Below the pieces are notes generated by a model. That model searched no databases. It was given only the letters and a program-made list of their open reading frames with translations, and was not told where the DNA came from. This document shows positions 25,092-33,230 of a stretch of 64,000 nucleotides of DNA, piece after piece. The position numbers and the translations under genes were made by a program. The stretch comes from CAZHEV01 sp964531335 [NCBI: uncultured bacterium] (GTDB lineage Bacteria > Eisenbacteria > RBG-16-71-46 > CAZHEV01). The DNA is taken from the NCBI GenBank assembly GCA_964531335.1, contig CAZHEV010000003.1:1-64000 (forward strand), in the 5' to 3' direction. The stretch's first letter is position 1, and each line of letters begins with the position of its first letter.

Positions 25092-26116
25092 CGCATGAAC
25101 CTCATGTCCAGTATCTCCTCGGCGGGAAAAGGCTCGTCGATGTAACCGAGGCCCGCCGCGTAGTCGATCACCTCCTGCACGTCCTTCGGCGAGATGGCCG
25201 TCGAGTATTCGAGACGGCTCATCGACCGCAGGATCGTCTCGGGGCTCATTTCCAGCTCGGCGGTAAGCGCGGAAACGCCCGAGGGCGGAAGTGCGTTACC
25301 AGTGAGCGAGAGCGCCTCGGCCAGGATGCCGGCTGCCTCCTCCGGGTGATCGTTTATCCAGCGCGTGGCGGCCTCGTTGACGGCGACCAGCTTCCGGACC
25401 GTTTCAGGGCTCTCTCTTATCAGGCCCTCCTTGACCACCACAACGCTGCCCTGCATACCGGGCCACACGTCCTGCGCTGTAAGGAGCATCGTGAACCCCA
25501 GATCCTCCGCCATGCCGGCCCATTGCTCGGGCAGGAAGGCCGCGTCGAGCTGCCCGTTCTTGATCGCCATGAGCAGCTTGGGCGGGCTCATCCGTCGCAC
25601 CTTGCTCAACATCCGCTCGCGGTCGAGCCGGTGCGCTTCCATGGCGCGGTTCATCAAGAAGTCGACGGTGCCTCCCTCGCGCACGCAGCCTATCCTGACC
25701 CCTTCGCGGAGAAGGTGTTCGACCCTCCCGACGACGTGGGGATCGGCAACGAGCGCGTACCCGTACTTGTGGGTGCCGGCGACGATCTTGATGGGGACGC
25801 CCGCGTTTGCGTAGGCGTTGATTGCCGGAACCAGACACATGTACGCCACCTGGATGTCGTTTCGGGCCAGCGCCGAGGCCAGCGCCATGCCCGTCACGTA
25901 GCTCGTGTAGGATGACAGGTTCAGTCCCTGGTCCTCGTACCATCCCTTGTACTGGGCCACGTAGGCCGATGCGGCGTGGTCCATGAACTCCACGGCCATG
26001 CCGGTGGAGCCGCCCGCGTGCGGGTCGTCGCGGGAAAAGATGACTCCTGAGGCGACGACTGCGGCGGCGAGCACCGTCAATGACCCGATTGCCGCCGCGG
26101 TTCTGCGTTTTGCCAT
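25088..26116 (-). CDS. NMT1/SsuA-type substrate-binding protein
   Basis: 342 residues. An uncleaved or cleaved N-terminal signal (KRRTAAAIGSLTVLAAAVVASGV, no lipobox Cys) is followed by a periplasmic binding fold of the NMT1/THI5/SsuA kind. Recognisable parts are VAQYKGWYEDQGLNLSSY, VTGMALASALARNDIQVAYM, PIKIVAGTHKYGYALV and FLPEQWAGMAEDLG. The family binds small organic ions such as sulfonates, nitrate or pyrimidine precursors. Because the operon is headed by a fur gene, a metal chelate is an alternative ligand, but this is inference. The ATG is preceded by GGAAGGAGTCATTGA. Confidence 0.85.
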   Translation of the reverse strand: MAKRRTAAAIGSLTVLAAAVVASGVIFSRDDPHAGGSTGMAVEFMDHAASAYVAQYKGWYEDQGLNLSSYTSYVTGMALASALARNDIQVAYMCLVPAINAYANAGVPIKIVAGTHKYGYALVADPHVVGRVEHLLREGVRIGCVREGGTVDFLMNRAMEAHRLDRERMLSKVRRMSPPKLLMAIKNGQLDAAFLPEQWAGMAEDLGFTMLLTAQDVWPGMQGSVVVVKEGLIRESPETVRKLVAVNEAATRWINDHPEEAAGILAEALSLTGNALPPSGVSALTAELEMSPETILRSMSRLEYSTAISPKDVQEVIDYAAGLGYIDEPFPAEEILDMRFMR

Positions 26117-26147
26117 TCAATGACTCCTTCCGGGACCAAGTCCGGTA

Positions 26148-27590
26148 TCAGTAGTCGTAGCTCATCTGCATGAAACCCCAATGGGCCGGGTCGTCCGAGC
26201 CGGTGTTGCGGGCGGTGTCGCCGGGGACGAAGACTCCGTATCCCACCTGGAGCCGCGTGTATCTCGTCGCCTTGATTCCCGCTACGAGGTCCACCTCGTG
26301 GCCCACCACTTTGCCCGAGGCCCCGCCGGGATCGTGCGCCTGCCGTTTCCCGTTCGCGTAGTACCAGGCGTCGCGCTCTTCCGCGAGAGCGAACAGGTGA
26401 TAGTCGAGGGCGACTTTGACCGTCTTCAGCGCTTTGCCTGAGAGCGCGAGCTGGAGGTCGTGCAGGTTCGCCCAAGCGAACAAGTTCATCCTGCCGTAGT
26501 ACTTGTCCACGGCCCCGAACACCCCGTCGAAGGTCCTGGCGGTGCCGTCGTCGAGGTTCGGATCGCCCGAGCCATAGGCGTAGTGCAGCCCGATCCTGGG
26601 CTCGCCATAGACGCCGGCCGTGTACCCGAGCACGGCGTAGGCGCCCAGTGCGCTCACCTTCTTGTCGCCCCACCGCCCGAGCTGAGGGATCAGGCCCACG
26701 CCGAGGTCGATCCCGCCGCCGGGCGCTCCCTCCAGCGAGACGCCGGGCGAGTGCCGATGAAAAGACTCCGAGGCGGCCCGGTCGTCGCCGGAGGGGAAGT
26801 TGTTCATGCGCAGAAAGTAAAAGCCATGGAGGTTGAAAGTTCTCACGCGGAAGGTGGAGAAGAGCCCGAGGACGTCATAGTCGAAGTGTCGATGATCGAA
26901 TCCCGTGGGGTCGTACTTGACCCGGAAGGAGTAGAAGATATCCGCGCCCGCCGAGGCCGATCTCCAGGTCAGCCTGATCGCGTCCCACGCATAGCGCCCC
27001 ACGTTTCCCCATTCGCCGGGGCCCATGAGACGGTTGTCCGTGAACGCGATCGATTGCCTTCCGACCTTGATTCCAATGGGCGCTCCGGCTATGCCGGTCC
27101 ATTCCAGATGGGCCTGTCGCAGGTCCAGGTGATTCTCGTAAGGGGACCCGGACTGAAAATCGGAGTGCGAGAAGTCGCATCCCACCTCGCGCGCGTCCTG
27201 GGCTTGCGCGAAGAATCGAAGCTGGTGCGAAAAGCGCAGACCCAGCTCGAGGCGCGCTCTTTCGAGCAAGATCTCGTCGCAGGAACGGTCGCCATATCGC
27301 TTGATGTTGAAGTTGTGCTGAATCTCTCCGCGAAGCCTCAGGCCCGCGTTTAGAGTCAACCTGAACGGGCCCACCGGGATCGCCACCCCCCCGCCCCGTA
27401 TGCCGGCCTCGTCCACGGGTTCTTCGTCCCTGTCGTAGGCCGGTCGAGCGCGGGCGGTCTCGCCGGATGCCGAATTCTTTATAATCGATGGCGGTTCGCC
27501 CGCGTGGGCTGTGCCGCCCGCGGTCAACGCGATCGACCAGATGGTGTAGACGACTACGCACCTGATGTGAAAGCCCACTCCGCCCCTCAT
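26148..27590 (-). CDS. Outer-membrane porin, alginate-export-domain type
   Basis: 480 residues with a signal peptide (VVVYTIWSIALTAGGTAHAG). The mature part has repeated amphipathic strands: LTLNAGLRLRGEIQHNFNIKR, LRFFAQAQDAREVG, IGIKVGRQSIAFTDNRLMGPGEW, FNLHGFYFLRMNNF, and a C-terminal strand ending in Tyr (GFMQMSYDY). The phrases GRQ...DNRL.GPGEW and DAREVG are hallmarks of the alginate_exp/porin family. It sits between the fur gene (36 bases upstream) and the binding protein (31 bases downstream). It therefore likely brings the same ligand across the outer membrane, without a TonB receptor. The start at 27590 has GGAGGATCAGCGG. Confidence 0.85.
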   Translation of the reverse strand: MRGGVGFHIRCVVVYTIWSIALTAGGTAHAGEPPSIIKNSASGETARARPAYDRDEEPVDEAGIRGGGVAIPVGPFRLTLNAGLRLRGEIQHNFNIKRYGDRSCDEILLERARLELGLRFSHQLRFFAQAQDAREVGCDFSHSDFQSGSPYENHLDLRQAHLEWTGIAGAPIGIKVGRQSIAFTDNRLMGPGEWGNVGRYAWDAIRLTWRSASAGADIFYSFRVKYDPTGFDHRHFDYDVLGLFSTFRVRTFNLHGFYFLRMNNFPSGDDRAASESFHRHSPGVSLEGAPGGGIDLGVGLIPQLGRWGDKKVSALGAYAVLGYTAGVYGEPRIGLHYAYGSGDPNLDDGTARTFDGVFGAVDKYYGRMNLFAWANLHDLQLALSGKALKTVKVALDYHLFALAEERDAWYYANGKRQAHDPGGASGKVVGHEVDLVAGIKATRYTRLQVGYGVFVPGDTARNTGSDDPAHWGFMQMSYDY

Positions 27591-27625
27591 CCGCTGATCC
27601 TCCTCCACCACACTGGCCAGCGCCC

Positions 27626-28093
27626 TCAAAGCCCGCCGGGCTCGCCGGCGCCGGCCGCCTCGGCGCGGTCCTCTTCTTCATCCGCCGACTTACAACGGGC
27701 GCACCTGCCGTAGACAACAAGCTGCTTTCCGAAGATCTCCGCCCCCTCCGGCTCCTTGACCCAGGGCAGCGGCTGCTCGGGCAAGCAGGACATCTCGTTG
27801 CACTCCAGGCACATGAAGTGAATGTGATTGCCGCCGCACTTTCCCGAGTTGGCGTGGTGGCTGCGGAACCTCCACACTCCGTCGATCCCCCGGACGCGAT
27901 GGAGCAGGCCCGCCTTCCTGAGAGTGGTGAGCGTCCGATACAAGGTGACTCTCTCGAGAGAGCCGGTCTCCGGGTGCCCGGCGATCTCCTGGTGCGAAAG
28001 TGGGCGATCGGCCCGGCTGAGCACCTGGAGCACGATCTTCCGTGCCTTGGTGTTGCGAAGGCCCGCGGAGTGCAGTAACTGGCTTGGCAGCAT
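27626..28093 (-). CDS. Fur-family transcriptional regulator
   Basis: 155 residues from the ATG at 28093. The winged-helix part reads HSAGLRNTKARKIVLQVLS, HQEIAGHPETGSLERVTLYRTLTTLRKAGLLHRV. The dimer domain has candidate metal ligands in CGGNHIHFMCLECNEMSC and a second CxxC in GRCARCKSADE, so two CxxC pairs can hold structural zinc. The C-terminal tail is acidic (DEEEDRAEAAGAGE). A TTG five codons earlier is a possible alternative start, but GGGGGACAG is spaced for the ATG. The metal it senses (Fe, Zn, Ni, Mn) cannot be told. It is the first gene of a five-gene operon and probably controls its own promoter through the palindrome at 28145-28165. Confidence 0.85.
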   Translation of the reverse strand: MLPSQLLHSAGLRNTKARKIVLQVLSRADRPLSHQEIAGHPETGSLERVTLYRTLTTLRKAGLLHRVRGIDGVWRFRSHHANSGKCGGNHIHFMCLECNEMSCLPEQPLPWVKEPEGAEIFGKQLVVYGRCARCKSADEEEDRAEAAGAGEPGGL

Positions 28094-28133
28094 GTGACTG
28101 TCCCCCAAACGGCAGAAGTGTCAACAGAGCAAT

Positions 28134-28163
28134 AGGATAGGCCTACCTGCAACGCAGTTGCAA
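28134..28163 (-). promoter_or_regulatory. Promoter of the fur-porin-ABC operon
   Basis: On the minus strand TTGCAA (-35, 28163-28158), 18-base spacer, TATCCT (-10, 28139-28134). The transcript would start about 34 bases before the fur ATG. The -35 box lies inside the palindrome at 28145-28165. Confidence 0.5.
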
Positions 28164-28165
28164 GT
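28145..28165. promoter_or_regulatory. Near-perfect palindrome, candidate Fur-family operator
   Basis: ACCTGCAAC-GCA-GTTGCAAGT: two 9-base arms around a 3-base centre, with only one mismatched pair. It covers the -35 box of the operon promoter, the usual place for a Fur-type repressor. TTGCAA-containing operators are known for some nickel-responsive members of the family (Nur), but that match is only suggestive. Confidence 0.6.
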
Positions 28166-28489
28166 ACAATCTCGCCTGGACTGAATCCAGCGACCTATTG
28201 TATTTGTTCTGAAGGGATTGCGCCCAGTGAACATGCGCTCCCGGCCGGTCGACCGGGCAGGCATGGGCCCTCGGCGCGCACGGGCCTAGGGCCGGTGGCA
28301 TGAAGCCGCTCGCTCGATCTATGTACGGGCTTTGTCAGGACGACTCTACCGAGGCTTGAAACCGTCGCGCCCGGTTGGATTCCGCGCCTCCCGAACGTGA
28401 TCCGGCGGTTGCCCGAAATCACTTTGCTCACTGTCTGCGCGTGTGCGAAGGTGGTGTAGTTTGAACGTAACCTTCTTAGGGGGATCAGC

Positions 28490-30589
28490 ATGAGCGTATG
28501 GCCTGGGACGGAGTATCCGCTGGGAGCTGTATACGACGGTTCGGGGACCAATTTCTCCATCTTCTCCGAGGTCGCCGAGCGCGTCGAGCTATGCCTTTTC
28601 GACGATGACGGCAAAGAGACCCGCATAGACCTTCCCGAGGTGACCGGCCACTGCTGGCACGGCTATCTTCCGACCGTGGAGCCGGGCCAGCATTACGGCT
28701 ATCGCGTCCACGGGCCTTGGGATCCCGCCGGGGGCCGGCTGTGCAACCCCTCCAAGCTACTGCTCGACCCCTACGCGAAAGCCATCGACGGAAGGGTCGA
28801 GTGGAACGAGGCCGTCTTCCCTTGTCAAGTCGGCGGCGATCCCGATTCAAGAAACGATGACGACAGCGCCGCTTTCATGCCCCGGTGCGTGATTCGCCAG
28901 CCGCATTTCGACTGGAGCGGAGACCGGCGCCTTCGGATTCCCTGGCACGAGACCGTGATCTACGAGACTCACGTCAAAGGCCTCACCGCGGCACACCCCG
29001 AGGTCCCGCCCGAGCTGCGGGGCACCTACGCGGGGCTCGCCCAGCCGGCCGTTATAGAATATCTCAAGGGCCTCGGTGTGACGGCCGTGGAGCTCATGCC
29101 GATCCATTATTTCATACACGACAAGCATCTTCTGGACAGGGGGCTGCGAAACTACTGGGGGTACAACTCCATATGCTACTTCGCTCCGCACAGCGAGTAC
29201 TCTTCCGACAAGCGCCCCGGCGCGGCGGTCGGCGAGTTCAGGCAGATGGTGAAGACGCTGCACCAGGCCGGCATAGAGGTCATCCTGGACGTCGTTTACA
29301 ACCACACGGCGGAGGGGAATCATCTGGGCCCTATGCTTTCCTTCAAGGGGATCGACAACGCCTACTATTATCGTCTCGCGGAAGACCAGCGGCACTACAT
29401 CGACTACACCGGCACGGGAAACAGCCTGAACATGCGCAACCCCCACGTGCTTCAGCTCATCATGGACTCGCTGCGGTACTGGGTGCTCGAGATGCACGTT
29501 GACGGCTTCCGCTTCGACCTGGCGGCGGCCTTGGCCCGAGAGCTGCACGACGTGGACCGCCTCTCCGCCTTCTTCGACATCATCCAGCAGGACCCGGTCA
29601 TCAACGAGGTGAAGCTCATCGCCGAGCCCTGGGACGTCGGCGAGGGCGGTTACCAGGTTGGCAACTTCCCCCCGGTGTGGACGGAGTGGAACGGCAAGTA
29701 CAGGGATTGCGTGCGCGACTTCTGGCGCGGAGAGGACCAGACTCTGGGAGAGCTCGCCTACCGCGTAACCGGGAGCTCGGACCTCTACGAGTACTCGACC
29801 CGGCTGCCCAACGCCAGCATAAACTTCATTACGGCCCATGACGGGTTCACATTGCGCGACCTCGTCTCATACAACGAGAAACACAACGAGGCCAACGGCG
29901 AGGGGAACCGCGACGGCGAGGACCACAACCGGTCCTGGAACTGCGGCGTTGAGGGCCCCACCGACGACCCGCGCGTGCTGCGGCTGCGTGAGCGCCAGAA
30001 GCGCAACTTCCTGACCACGCTCCTTCTCTCGCAAGGGGTGCCCATGCTGCTCGGCGGCGACGAGATCGGGCGCACCCAGCATGGGAACAACAACGCCTAT
30101 TGCCAGGACAGCGAGCTCTCGTGGTACGGCTGGGAGAACGTCGACGAGGAGCTGCTCGAGTTCTGCCGGAGGCTCATCCGATACCGCCACGACCACCCGG
30201 TGTTCCGGCGCAGGGGGTGGTTCCTGGGGCGGCCGATCCACGGCAGCGAGATAAAGGACATCGCCTGGTTCACCGCTCAGGGCGAGCAGATGGCGGAGGA
30301 GCACTGGGGCCGCGGGTACGCGAAGTCCCTGGGGGTCTTCTTGAACGGCTCGGGCATCCCGAATCCCAATCCGCGCGGCATGCCGGTCGCTGACGAGAAC
30401 TTCTACTTGATCTTCAACGCCCATTACAAATCGATGGCTTTCACCCTCCCCCGCGACTACTGGGGCAAGCGATGGGTCATGGAGCTCGATACGGACACCG
30501 GTTGGTTGGAGCAGCAGAAATACTTCAACGCGGGCGACAGGGTAAGCGTGGAGTCCCGCTCGCTCGTGGTGCTTCGCAATGCAACCTGA
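28490..30589 (+). CDS. glgX: Glycogen debranching enzyme GlgX
   Basis: 699-residue GH13 enzyme. It has an N-terminal CBM48 part (YPLGAVYDGSGTNFSIFSEVAERVELCLF) and the GH13 conserved regions: VILDVVYNHTAEGN, DGFRFDLAAAL with the nucleophile Asp, LIAEPWD with the acid Glu, and FITAHDGFTLRDLV. The long NEKHNEANGEGNRDGEDHNRSWNCG segment is specific to GlgX/TreX isoamylases. It cuts alpha-1,6 branches of glycogen. It starts a three-gene run (glgX-treY-treZ) and overlaps treY by 11 bases. Together they turn glycogen into trehalose. Confidence 0.95.
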   Translation: MSVWPGTEYPLGAVYDGSGTNFSIFSEVAERVELCLFDDDGKETRIDLPEVTGHCWHGYLPTVEPGQHYGYRVHGPWDPAGGRLCNPSKLLLDPYAKAIDGRVEWNEAVFPCQVGGDPDSRNDDDSAAFMPRCVIRQPHFDWSGDRRLRIPWHETVIYETHVKGLTAAHPEVPPELRGTYAGLAQPAVIEYLKGLGVTAVELMPIHYFIHDKHLLDRGLRNYWGYNSICYFAPHSEYSSDKRPGAAVGEFRQMVKTLHQAGIEVILDVVYNHTAEGNHLGPMLSFKGIDNAYYYRLAEDQRHYIDYTGTGNSLNMRNPHVLQLIMDSLRYWVLEMHVDGFRFDLAAALARELHDVDRLSAFFDIIQQDPVINEVKLIAEPWDVGEGGYQVGNFPPVWTEWNGKYRDCVRDFWRGEDQTLGELAYRVTGSSDLYEYSTRLPNASINFITAHDGFTLRDLVSYNEKHNEANGEGNRDGEDHNRSWNCGVEGPTDDPRVLRLRERQKRNFLTTLLLSQGVPMLLGGDEIGRTQHGNNNAYCQDSELSWYGWENVDEELLEFCRRLIRYRHDHPVFRRRGWFLGRPIHGSEIKDIAWFTAQGEQMAEEHWGRGYAKSLGVFLNGSGIPNPNPRGMPVADENFYLIFNAHYKSMAFTLPRDYWGKRWVMELDTDTGWLEQQKYFNAGDRVSVESRSLVVLRNAT

Positions 30590-33230
30590 TCCGATAGCCG
30601 CCTACCGATTGCAGTTGCGACCGGGCTTCGGCTTCGAGCGGGCCGCGGAGTTGACCGACTATCTGGCCGAGCTCGGGGTGAGCCACCTGTACGCCTCCCC
30701 TTACCTGCAGGCGGCGGCCGGGAGCACGCACGGCTACGACGTCGTTGACCCGAGAAGGGTGAACGAGGAGCTCGGCGGCGCCGAAGCGCACGAAGCCATG
30801 TGCGAAAAGCTGCGTGCGTCCGGACTCGGCCAGATGATCGACATGGTGCCGAACCACATGGCGATCGCGGGCAGGCAGAACCCCTGGTGGTGGGATGTCC
30901 TGGAGAACGGCCCCTCCAGCCGCTACGCGACCTATTTCGACGTCGACTGGGAGGCCTCCGAGGAGCGCTGGCCCAACAAGGTGCTCCTGCCCGTTCTCGG
31001 GGACCACTACGGGCGCGTCCTGGAGGGCGGAGAGCTCAAGCTGACTCACAGCCAGGGCGTGTTCGCGCTTCATTACTACGAGCACGTCTTTCCGGTGGAC
31101 CCCTCGAGCCTGGCGGAGCTTCTGAGCAGAGCCGCCGAGTCGTGCGGGTCGGAGCTTCTGGCCTTCCTCTCGGAGAGCCACGCCCGCCTTCCCAGGCCTG
31201 CCATTACCGCGCGCCAGGCCGTGGAACGACGAGACCGCGACAAAGCGGTGCTCGTGGGCTTGCTGGCCGAGCTCTGCCGCGATCAGCCCGAGGTGTGCGC
31301 GGCCATGGACGCCGAGGTCGAGAGGCTGAACCGTGACCCGGACGATTTGGACTCGCTGATCGACCGGCAGAACTACAGGCTCGCCCTGTGGCGCACCGCC
31401 AGCAGGGACCTGGGATACCGCAGGTTTTTCGATATTCACGACTTGGCGGGCCTGAGGGTGGAGGACATAGGCGTCTTCAGGGCCGTCCACGCCCTGCCCC
31501 TCGCCTGGGTGCGAAAGGGCTGGGTGCAGGGGCTTCGCATCGATCATCCGGACGGGCTGCGCGACCCGACGGAGTACTTCCATCGACTGAGGGACGCATG
31601 CCCCGACGCGTGGATAATAGCCGAGAAGATCCTCGAACCAGCCGAGAAGCTCCGGGCTGACTGGCCCGTGGAGGGGACCACGGGTTACGACTTCCTGAAC
31701 CTGGTCGGCGGTCTCTTCGTGGATCCGGCGGGGGAGGGGGAGCTGACTCGCGTCTACGAAGAGTTCACCGGGGAGCCGACGGACTTCGAGGTCCTGGTCC
31801 GCGAGTGCAAGCGTCATGTGCTGGCCGAGCTCCTCGGGAGCGAGCTGAATCGTCTCACGAGTCTCTTCGTGAGCATATGCGAGCGACACCGGAGGCACCG
31901 TGACTACACGCGGTACGACCTGCGCGAAGCCCTTTCCGAAACGGTGGCCTGCTTTCCCGTATACCGATCCTATGTCAGACCCCCCGACGGCGCCGTGAGC
32001 CCGGATGACGAGGCACGCATCACGCAGGCGATGGAGCTCGCCATGGCGGAGCGGAGCGATATCGATTCCGAGCTATTTCTCTTCCTGAGGAATATCTTGC
32101 TCCTGCGGGTGCCGGGGCCTCCGGAGGGCGAGCTCGCGATGCGCTTCCAACAGTTGACCGCCGCCGCGATGGCCAAGGGCGTCGAGGATACAGCGTTCTA
32201 TCGCTTCAACCGCATGGTCTCGCTGAACGAGGTGGGCGGAGACCCGGGTCGCTTTGGGATCCGCCCGGAGCAATTCCACGAAACTTGCGCCGCCGCGCTC
32301 GCCGAGCGGCCGCTGTCGCTCCTCGCGTCGACGAGCCATGACACGAAGCGCGGCGAGGACGTCCGCGCGCGGCTGGCACTCCTGTCGGAGATCCCCGCGC
32401 GCTGGGCCGATTGCGTGCGCCGCTGGGCCGCTCGCAACGAGCGCCACAGGCGAGGGGGCCGTCCGGATCGAAACGCGGAATATCTTCTCTACCAGACTCT
32501 CGTGGGCGCCTGGCCCATCGAGGTGGAGCGGGTCGCGGCCTACATGGAAAAGGCGGCCCGCGAGGCCAAGGCGCACACATCATGGACTAAGCAGGACGAC
32601 GCGTACGAGCGCGTGCTCAGCGATTTCATCGCTCTTGTGATGGGCGATGGGGTTTTTCGCGCCGACCTCGAGAGCCTGGTGGCGGATCTGGCGGCGCCGG
32701 GGCGGGTCAACAGTCTCGCGCAGACCCTTATAAAGCTCACCGCCCCCGGGGTCCCCGACATATACCAAGGCGCCGAGCTTTGGGACATGAGCCTCGTGGA
32801 TCCGGACAACAGAAGGCCGGTCGATTTCGCCGCTTGCAGGCGCCTTCTCGCTGAGACGCCGGGTCTTTCCCCGGAGGAGGTCCTGGCCAGGTCCGACGAG
32901 GGCGTCCCCAAGCTCTGGGTGATCAGCAGGGCCCTCCGCCTGCGCCGCGAAAGGCCCGAGCTCTTCGGTCCGGAGGGCGGCTACCGGCCCCTGCCGGCTC
33001 GGGGCTCCAAGGCTGAAAACGCGCTGGCCTTCGCCAGGGGAGACGGAGCGGTGACTATAACTCCGAGGTTGGTAATGGGGCTGGACGGCGACTGGGCCGA
33101 CACCGCGCTGGAAGTGCCCCCGGGGCGGTGGCGGGACGTCATGACCGGCGGGGAATGGGACGGAGGGGAGACGCCGCTCAGGGAGCTGCTGGCTCGCTTT
33201 CCCGTGGCGCTGTTGGCGCGGGAGGAATGA
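30579..33230 (+). CDS. treY: Maltooligosyl trehalose synthase TreY
   Basis: 883 residues, longer than typical (~700-850). The start IAAYRLQLRPGFGFERAAELTDYLAELGVSHLYASPYLQA is diagnostic of TreY. The GH13 core has IDMVPNHMAI, WVQGLRIDHPDGLRDP with the nucleophile Asp, and AWIIAEKILEP with the acid Glu. It turns the reducing end of a malto-oligosaccharide into a trehalose-type linkage. It overlaps glgX by 11 bases and treZ by four (ATGA), so all three are coupled. The pathway makes trehalose, a compatible solute and reserve. Confidence 0.95.
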   Translation: MQPDPIAAYRLQLRPGFGFERAAELTDYLAELGVSHLYASPYLQAAAGSTHGYDVVDPRRVNEELGGAEAHEAMCEKLRASGLGQMIDMVPNHMAIAGRQNPWWWDVLENGPSSRYATYFDVDWEASEERWPNKVLLPVLGDHYGRVLEGGELKLTHSQGVFALHYYEHVFPVDPSSLAELLSRAAESCGSELLAFLSESHARLPRPAITARQAVERRDRDKAVLVGLLAELCRDQPEVCAAMDAEVERLNRDPDDLDSLIDRQNYRLALWRTASRDLGYRRFFDIHDLAGLRVEDIGVFRAVHALPLAWVRKGWVQGLRIDHPDGLRDPTEYFHRLRDACPDAWIIAEKILEPAEKLRADWPVEGTTGYDFLNLVGGLFVDPAGEGELTRVYEEFTGEPTDFEVLVRECKRHVLAELLGSELNRLTSLFVSICERHRRHRDYTRYDLREALSETVACFPVYRSYVRPPDGAVSPDDEARITQAMELAMAERSDIDSELFLFLRNILLLRVPGPPEGELAMRFQQLTAAAMAKGVEDTAFYRFNRMVSLNEVGGDPGRFGIRPEQFHETCAAALAERPLSLLASTSHDTKRGEDVRARLALLSEIPARWADCVRRWAARNERHRRGGRPDRNAEYLLYQTLVGAWPIEVERVAAYMEKAAREAKAHTSWTKQDDAYERVLSDFIALVMGDGVFRADLESLVADLAAPGRVNSLAQTLIKLTAPGVPDIYQGAELWDMSLVDPDNRRPVDFAACRRLLAETPGLSPEEVLARSDEGVPKLWVISRALRLRRERPELFGPEGGYRPLPARGSKAENALAFARGDGAVTITPRLVMGLDGDWADTALEVPPGRWRDVMTGGEWDGGETPLRELLARFPVALLAREE

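Larger units (their letters stand above)
28094..28489. other. Divergent intergenic region between the fur operon and glgX
   Basis: About 400 bases with no gene. The fur-side promoter and operator lie at 28134-28165. On the glgX side only a GGGGGA ribosome binding site before 28490 is clear. I found no convincing glgX promoter and no RNA element. Confidence 0.55.
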
